Shown here: in pieces, positions 59,099-64,000 of the stretch
Layout of the letters: every line of letters starts with the position of its first letter
Numbering within the stretch: position 1 is the first letter of the stretch
Origin: Malania oleifera
Lineage: Eukaryota > Streptophyta > Magnoliopsida > Santalales > Ximeniaceae
Reading direction: 5' to 3'
DNA length: 64,000 bases
Assembly (NCBI RefSeq): GCF_029873635.1
Contig: NC_080428.1
Coordinates: 66,247,101-66,311,100, forward strand
Made by a program: the position numbers and the translations under genes
Notes under the pieces: model-generated
The model's database searches: none
What the model saw: the letters and a program-made list of their open reading frames with translations, nothing else
Told to the model about the DNA's origin: nothing

Positions 59099-60574
59099 AT
59101 GGACGCAGCTGCAGGAGCAACCACAAGAATCAAAAGTGGTAATATCCTTGCATCTCCTACCACTGGAAGAATGGCTAATGCAACAAACGTTATACAACAA
59201 GCGTGGCCTTCCACCAGACCAGAAAAGCTTACTCTCTATGCCGGCAGCGGATCTTTCAGCACTACCTTCCCATGCCACCACCAAAGATGCATGGTACCCA
59301 ATTCTAGAAATGGTGTACTCTTCCTCACTCATTGCTCCACAAAACCAGGTGTTGACAGCGACAATGCAACAAATAAGAATGCTGCAATCGAACTCGGATC
59401 GAGTTCAACGGCCCAGCAGCCAGCAACTCCCCCTCAAAATCAAACACTTGCTTCTGGATTCACTAGAGGCTTACTGTTTGATTTGGGCCCCAAAAATTCA
59501 TGGGATGGTGTAGAAATTGGATCACCAGTTGTTAAAAGATATATTGGTGACGATGAAGAAAGGTGGTATATGTGGTACCATGGAAGATCAGATAGAAGCA
59601 ATGCCTCTGATTCAATTGGTTTAGCAGTTTCAAACAACGGAATTCACTGGGCAAGAGGAGCAGAACACGTTCGCTCATGCGGCGATGCAGGTTTGGTGAT
59701 GAACTGCCGAAATAATTGGTGGGCCTTTGACACAGAGGGTGTCAGGCCTTCAGAGTTGGTCATCATGTCTAGTCCAATGTATAGTGCTGTTTACTGGCTT
59801 TATTACACTGGATTTAGTTCTGAAGAAGTAGAATTTTCAGAAGTTCCAAATTTCCATTTAGAAAACCCAGAAAGGATTCACCGCGATGACAAGAAAGATG
59901 AAAATGGTGCAAATAGCAAAATTTTGAAGTCTCTACCAGGGTTAGCATGCAGTCAAGATGGTAGGCACTGGGCCAGAATCGAAGGGGATCATCACTCTGG
60001 AGCTTTGTTTGATGTAGGGTCAGGAAAGGACTGGGATTCGCTGTTTATTGCAGCACCACATGTCGTTATACATAATAGCGATGATCTCAGGATGTATTAT
60101 CATTCATATGATGTAGAAAATAAGCAGTTTGCTATTGGAATTGCAAGATCAAGAGATGGGATTAGATGGGTGAAATTGGGGAAGATAATAGGAGGAGGAT
60201 TGAGTGGTTCTTTTGACGAGCTTGGGGTCATGAATGCATGCGTTGTAAGAAACAAGAATGATGGGAATTATTTAATGGCATATGAAGGTGTCGCCGCAGA
60301 CGGAAATAGGAGTATTGGATTGGCAAAATCCTCAGATGGGCTGAAGAATTGGATTAGAGCTCAAATAGAACCTGTCCTCAAGCCTTCAACGGAAGATGGA
60401 TGGGATAATAGAGGAGTTGGATTCCCAAGTCTGGTCCAGATGGATGGTAATGCAGAAGAATGGAGATTGTATTACAAAGGTGTTGGGCAAGAGGGAAGAA
60501 CAGGAATTGGAATGGCAGCTTCTGAAGGCAGTGAAATCACAAGTTTCAGAAGATGGGCAGGATTTCATCTGTAA
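59099..60574 (+). CDS. Intronless GH43/GH32-type five-bladed beta-propeller protein, probably plastid-targeted
   Basis: One uninterrupted frame to TAA at 60574. The preferred start at 59099 gives about 491 residues; an in-frame ATG at 59006 would add 31. The first ~100 residues are rich in Ser, Thr and Ala with few acids, fitting a transit peptide (inference). The rest shows repeated blade-like segments: LFDLGPKNSWDGVEIGSP then WYMWYHG, IGLAVSNNGIHW, LFDVGSGKDWDSLFIAAP then MYYHSYD, IGIARSRDGIRW, IGLAKSSDGLKNW, and GWDNRGVGFPSLVQ then WRLYYKG. This is the arabinanase/levansucrase/invertase superfamily, in which such repeats form a five-bladed propeller. Plant members of this single-exon type are annotated only by fold, and I know of no demonstrated substrate. 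I do not claim catalysis, because the three acidic residues cannot be placed by eye. No breaks: it looks functional. Confidence 0.85.
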   Translation: MDAAAGATTRIKSGNILASPTTGRMANATNVIQQAWPSTRPEKLTLYAGSGSFSTTFPCHHQRCMVPNSRNGVLFLTHCSTKPGVDSDNATNKNAAIELGSSSTAQQPATPPQNQTLASGFTRGLLFDLGPKNSWDGVEIGSPVVKRYIGDDEERWYMWYHGRSDRSNASDSIGLAVSNNGIHWARGAEHVRSCGDAGLVMNCRNNWWAFDTEGVRPSELVIMSSPMYSAVYWLYYTGFSSEEVEFSEVPNFHLENPERIHRDDKKDENGANSKILKSLPGLACSQDGRHWARIEGDHHSGALFDVGSGKDWDSLFIAAPHVVIHNSDDLRMYYHSYDVENKQFAIGIARSRDGIRWVKLGKIIGGGLSGSFDELGVMNACVVRNKNDGNYLMAYEGVAADGNRSIGLAKSSDGLKNWIRAQIEPVLKPSTEDGWDNRGVGFPSLVQMDGNAEEWRLYYKGVGQEGRTGIGMAASEGSEITSFRRWAGFHL

Positions 60575-61494
60575 GGTAGACATATAGTAATGTTGTATGT
60601 TGATATGTTTCAGTATTTACTTAAACCTGCTTACCTCTATACAATCGTGAATTTAGCATGTGATTGCCCACTGCATAGTATACACTATACAACTAGAAAA
60701 GTAAAGAGCCAGAAATGCTTTTTAAAGTCATTACTACAACAAAGTTGCCAATTATTCTCAGATGTTCCACAACAGCATTACAGTGCTTTGGCATGAACCT
60801 CACCAATGATTACTGATATCCACATGCACATCTCTCCAATTAACAGTGCTCCAAAATAACAAACTGGCTTTCATAGATCCCCAATTTTGCAATAGTGTTA
60901 TAGGAACAATGGTAGAAAACCACTCAACTTCCTGGAATTGGCTACATAGATGGACCTATTAACTAAGTCCATTTTTCTCAACACCTCAAACCATCTTTTT
61001 TCTTTACCTCTCTTTTGTCCAAGGCCTTGCAACTCAAACAAAGCACTACTCCTTAATTCAGCATCAACAAGAATTAATTGCGTGAGTGAACCATTTTAAA
61101 AAGTTCTTATCGACTGATGTTACCTATAACTTCTCAATGGTGCAGTCACTTCTTATTTTTCTAAACATAATTTTTTTTTTTGAAAGGGGGGGGGGGGATT
61201 GTGGTTTCATTATAATCACTAACCCCTCTGTGATTTCGAAAGTATGATAATAGTAACACCATTACTTTTCTTGATGGAAATCAACATATTAAATACAAGT
61301 GCTATTTTTATGCACAAAATACCCATTAAATGATGATATATATTTTTCTTTAAACATCCAAAGAAACCTTTATTATAACCCCTCTTATTGTTTAGTAGCT
61401 TAAGTATGAATTTGAAAAGACTGCACCTAATGCATGTTATTGTTATGGGTGTCCTAACCACATAATGCTTTTTTAGTTTCCATTGACTAAAAAT
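60575..61494. other. Downstream region of the beta-propeller gene, no further gene seen
   Basis: It is the likely 3' untranslated region followed by AT-rich spacer. A long G run lies at 61185-61197. No AATAAA signal could be assigned with confidence. Confidence 0.4.
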
Positions 61495-61497
61495 ATT

Positions 61498-61664
61498 AAA
61501 AGGGCAGCCTGGTGCACAAAGTTTCCATGTATGCAGGTTCCAAAGAAGGGGCGGACCACAATGGGTCTATAGTACGCAGCCTTACCTTGCATTTTTGCAA
61601 GAGGCTGTTTCCACGCCTTGAACCCATGACCTCCAGGTCACACGACGACAACATACCCATTAAA
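61498..61664 (-). mobile_element. Au-type SINE, minus strand
   Basis: The plus strand reads AAGGGCAGCCTGGTGCAC, then GGGCGGACCACAATGGGTCT, GTACGCAGCCTTACC, TTGCAAGAGGCTGTTTCCAC and GAACCCATGACCTCCAGGTC. This is the reverse of the well-known plant Au SINE: tRNA-related head with B box GGTTCAAGNC-type, body CAGCCTCTTGCA...GTAAGGCTGCGTAC, and end CACCGGGCTGCCCTT. ATTAAA at 61495-61500 and 61659-61664 is a plausible target duplication. The tRNA-like head is short compared with the family. Confidence 0.82.
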
Positions 61665-61730
61665 TAGTTTAATAGTGGCAACTATTATTTATGCATATAT
61701 TAGTAACATGTATATTCATCTTCCTTTTTT

Positions 61731-62134
61731 TTGGGGAAATGCTGTAAATATCAAACTGTAGAAGGAACACATTCAATTGCAGATTCGAATAAAAAAATAA
61801 AAGTATTTTCAAAAAATGATCTTAGGTATCTTAAAAGACACTTTGATCTAGCCCATGTAAGTGCAATTCAAGTAGGACATAAACCTTTAGATAGAAAATG
61901 TTTAATTGTCTCATATGTTTATACCTTCAATATGCAAGGCATAATGATTTTCAATCATCTCTTCTCAAACTCAAGGAATCCATTATGGCATATGGTTCGG
62001 TTTGCTTCAACTGCTTTCTAGACAATATAGTGAATTGTTCAACGGACTATTCAATATACTTATCTTTAGTCCTAAACATTCAAACTAAGGATTATGATCT
62101 GAATCCAAGGTCTAAGCCATTACTTGTAATGTAA
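61731..62134 (+). mobile_element. Endogenous pararetrovirus (Caulimoviridae) movement-protein fossil
   Basis: Segments here resemble the conserved core of caulimovirid 30K-type movement proteins: LKRHFDLAHVSAIQVGHKPL (family pattern FxLxHIGxVQVxVKPL), then SVCFNCF (GPVYFNCFP) and LVLNIQTKDYD (LxLNIQTKGYD). The order and spacing are those of the family. It is short, broken in more than one place, and no coat protein, protease or RT part is seen next to it. It is an old fossil. The assignment rests on motif recall, not a search. Confidence 0.65.
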
Positions 62135-62149
62135 TTTATAGGTATATTA

Positions 62150-62515
62150 CACAGTGGAGTGCAGTTTCCTATTTGGGACAGATTGCAGAGGCAGCAAATA
62201 GAGCAGTGTTTTGCCGTCTCACGCATGTCCTAATCCTCTCTCACTCCAGACAAGAGACTGATTTTAGTTTATTTTATTATTTTTGTTTTTGTTAGGCCTG
62301 TTTAGTTTTGTTTCTTATTTAGCTTTGTTTGGATTTATAGTCCTGTTTTGGTTGGTTGTTAGTGTTGTTTTTGGAAGGCCTATAATGTCTTTTTTATCTA
62401 TTTTCTACCAATACTTGTCATGTAATCACGGTATTCCTCCGCCAAAAGTGAGGGTATATCAATAAATAATCGGAGGTGCCGCCCTCCTTTAGTTTAAAAA
62501 AATAATAATAATAAT
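62150..62515 (+). other. Unassigned stretch ending in a hairpin and an A-rich tail
   Basis: A G/T-rich stretch ends with GGAGGTGCCGCCCTCC (stem GGAGG/CCTCC), then TTTAGTTTAAAAAAA and ATAATAATAATAATA. This looks like the 3' end of a retroposed transcript or LINE, but no coding part or target duplication is recognised. Confidence 0.3.
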
Positions 62516-63067
62516 GCTTTGTGACACATTCCCTATTTTGATGTACAGGTATTTCAGGACTCATTCAATTTTGAAAAACATTTTCCATTTTTATTTTTTA
62601 GGTTTTCAAAGAATTATAAAAATTCCAGCATATTTCTTAATTTTTTCAAAATTCATATTAAAAAGGCAGAAAATAAACAGCTTTTTTTTAGTTATGCAAA
62701 ACAGATTTTCATTTTTATTTCTAGATTTCAAGATAATTACAAAAAAATTATAACTTGTTTGCTAAGGTAATATAGAGATCATAGATTTTGAGGCTTGATT
62801 TGAATTTGTATGGATTTTCAGAAGAAACTCAGAATAATTTTATATTATATTTTATCATAGTTCAGGTTAAATGTACAGAGTCACTGAATGATTGACTAAA
62901 ATCAAACCGAAATCACTAGTCTTTTTTCCTGTGCATGAAGGTCACTCATGTACCAAAATGTCACAGTGCACCTCTTTCCGTCCTTGACTAACAAGCATCC
63001 ACTGGAAATGTTTCCGTGGAATATCACATTTGTGTGCCTGGCAGCTGGGGTCCTACCTTGACTGCCT
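62516..63067. other. Spacer, no gene seen
   Basis: AT-rich. The open frame at 62514-62753 is low-complexity and has no recognisable domain. Confidence 0.4.
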
Positions 63068-63273
63068 TTAATCAGTTTCCATCCAACAAAAAGTCATGCA
63101 GTCATCTTCTCCCTCCTTTTTTAGCTGCTCCAAACTGCCGTTTGCAGAGCCAACAGTACTAATCATAGTGATACCTGATAGTCTCTGCCATGCGGGAACA
63201 TCCCCAACATAATCTACCCTTTTCGATTGAAAGGCAATCCACCCAACTGCAAAAACCACAGCTACAAACTGGC
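63068..63273 (-). CDS. Possible C-terminal exon of an unidentified membrane protein
   Basis: In minus sense a pyrimidine-rich acceptor (CTCCTCTTGTTGCAG) at 63274 opens a frame reading GQFVAVVFAVGWIAFQSKR, then VDYVGDVPAWQRLSGITM and ISTVGSANGSLEQLKKEGED, to a stop at 63068. The first part is one hydrophobic, membrane-spanning-like segment. The same frame is open a little further upstream (PAWNNAIAPLVA), so the acceptor is not certain. I do not recognise the family. Earlier exons would lie to the right, and none is convincing within the window. Confidence 0.35.
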
Positions 63274-63289
63274 CTGCAACAAGAGGAGC

Positions 63290-64000
63290 AATCGCATTGT
63301 TCCACGCAGGTGTTGATCACTGCATCCCCCAAAACAATTACAATATTTCTTTGCCCCTCTATTCTTCAACTTTCAGGAACCATATTCTTTAACTCGAGAA
63401 GAAACTCCATTTCTCAAAGGAAGAGTTCCGTGTGGGCGCCTGTACGAAGTCGTGACTTTCATGAAGTGTTCAGTTCTTAGCTTTGGGCATGATCCTGAGC
63501 ACTCCCTAGTGCATCAATAATTTTTATCATTTTCCTTCTAGTCTTTGATCCGTTCTCCAAACTGAAATATAATTTTCAGTTCAAATCTTTGTTCAATTGG
63601 AATCCATTTGTTTTGGAAGAAAACAAGATCATAGAAAAGAAATGTGTTTGTTCAATATAAATGAGGATACCTATGCAGCACTACTCAAGAATTTTGATTG
63701 CATGAGCTCAATGAGGCAGCTGCCTGTACCACTGTGCTCCAGGCAGAGGTGCATTTGCGAGTAATCACTGGTTGCTAAATTAGATTTTTTATTTTTTGGT
63801 ATGATTTTTCAATTTCCCTGAGCCACCAATTGGGATATCAATCTCACAGTTGTTTTTTTAGGTGTTTATTGATGTTTTGATTTTGTTCAAATTTTACGTC
63901 GCAGTTTCAATATTTCTTCAGATTTAATGTAGACTTCTACTTCCTGTTTTCAGATTGGAGTCCTAATGGAAGGCTGAAACTTTGCACTCACATTTGTCTG
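63290..64000. other. Right end of the window, no gene assigned
   Basis: Mixed sequence without a supported exon. It may be intron of the gene whose last exon is proposed at 63068-63273. Confidence 0.3.

Noticed and set aside
59029-59332. Minus-strand frames inside the beta-propeller gene
   Set aside because: Antisense shadows with no domain; the plus-strand frame is continuous and domain-bearing.
61590-61650. tRNA-like B box considered as a real tRNA gene
   Set aside because: It sits in the conserved body and head of an Au SINE, and the tRNA halves do not fold.

Overview
The window is nuclear DNA of a flowering plant, most likely a woody eudicot with a repeat-rich genome. The evidence is nested Ty1/Copia and Ty3/Gypsy LTR elements, L1-type LINE, SINE and hAT copies, long AT and GA/CT microsatellites, one intronless plant gene and intron-like AT-rich spacers. 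There are no bacterial operons and no CRISPR array. The species cannot be named from what is visible.

Layout. 1-5519: three long Gypsy-type LTRs or LTR pieces. 7066-19870: relics of a cytosolic valyl-tRNA synthetase gene (first exon at 7066, C-terminal exons near 19545-19869). Between them lies a nest: an L1 LINE whose 5' part is inverted, a Copia element inside it (9062-18946, TSD GGATG), a second Copia on the minus strand inside that (9918-16364, TSD ATAAA), and a hAT-like DNA element inside the second Copia (about 12267-13418). 20-26 kb: SINEs and two head-to-head long LTRs. 27198-31342: a Copia element with TSD AGTCA. 31755-37710: a solo LTR (TSD CGTAC), a LINE ORF1-like relic, and an LTR with leader. 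38151-43162: a Gypsy element in which only gag is recognised. 43163-45577: an unclassified repeat. 45578-50404: a Del/Tekay-like Gypsy. 50413-55467: LTR fragments and a minus-strand Copia (51795-55164, TSD TATTC). 55.5-64 kb is the host-like end: an intronless five-bladed beta-propeller gene (59099-60574), an Au-type SINE, an endogenous pararetrovirus movement-protein fossil and a possible C-terminal exon of a membrane protein.

The most unusual signal is in the long (2.0-2.6 kb) Gypsy LTRs. They share an architecture: an array of GTCGAC-centred palindromes just upstream of TATAAATAG, then conserved intervals bounded by splice-site-like AG and GTAAG signals, then stem-loops whose arms change while pairing is kept. 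They look like non-coding, possibly spliced, structured transcription units. A Copia family in the same window carries a similar GTCGAC palindrome array in its own U3.

All motifs and boundaries were read by eye. No search, alignment or folding program was run.
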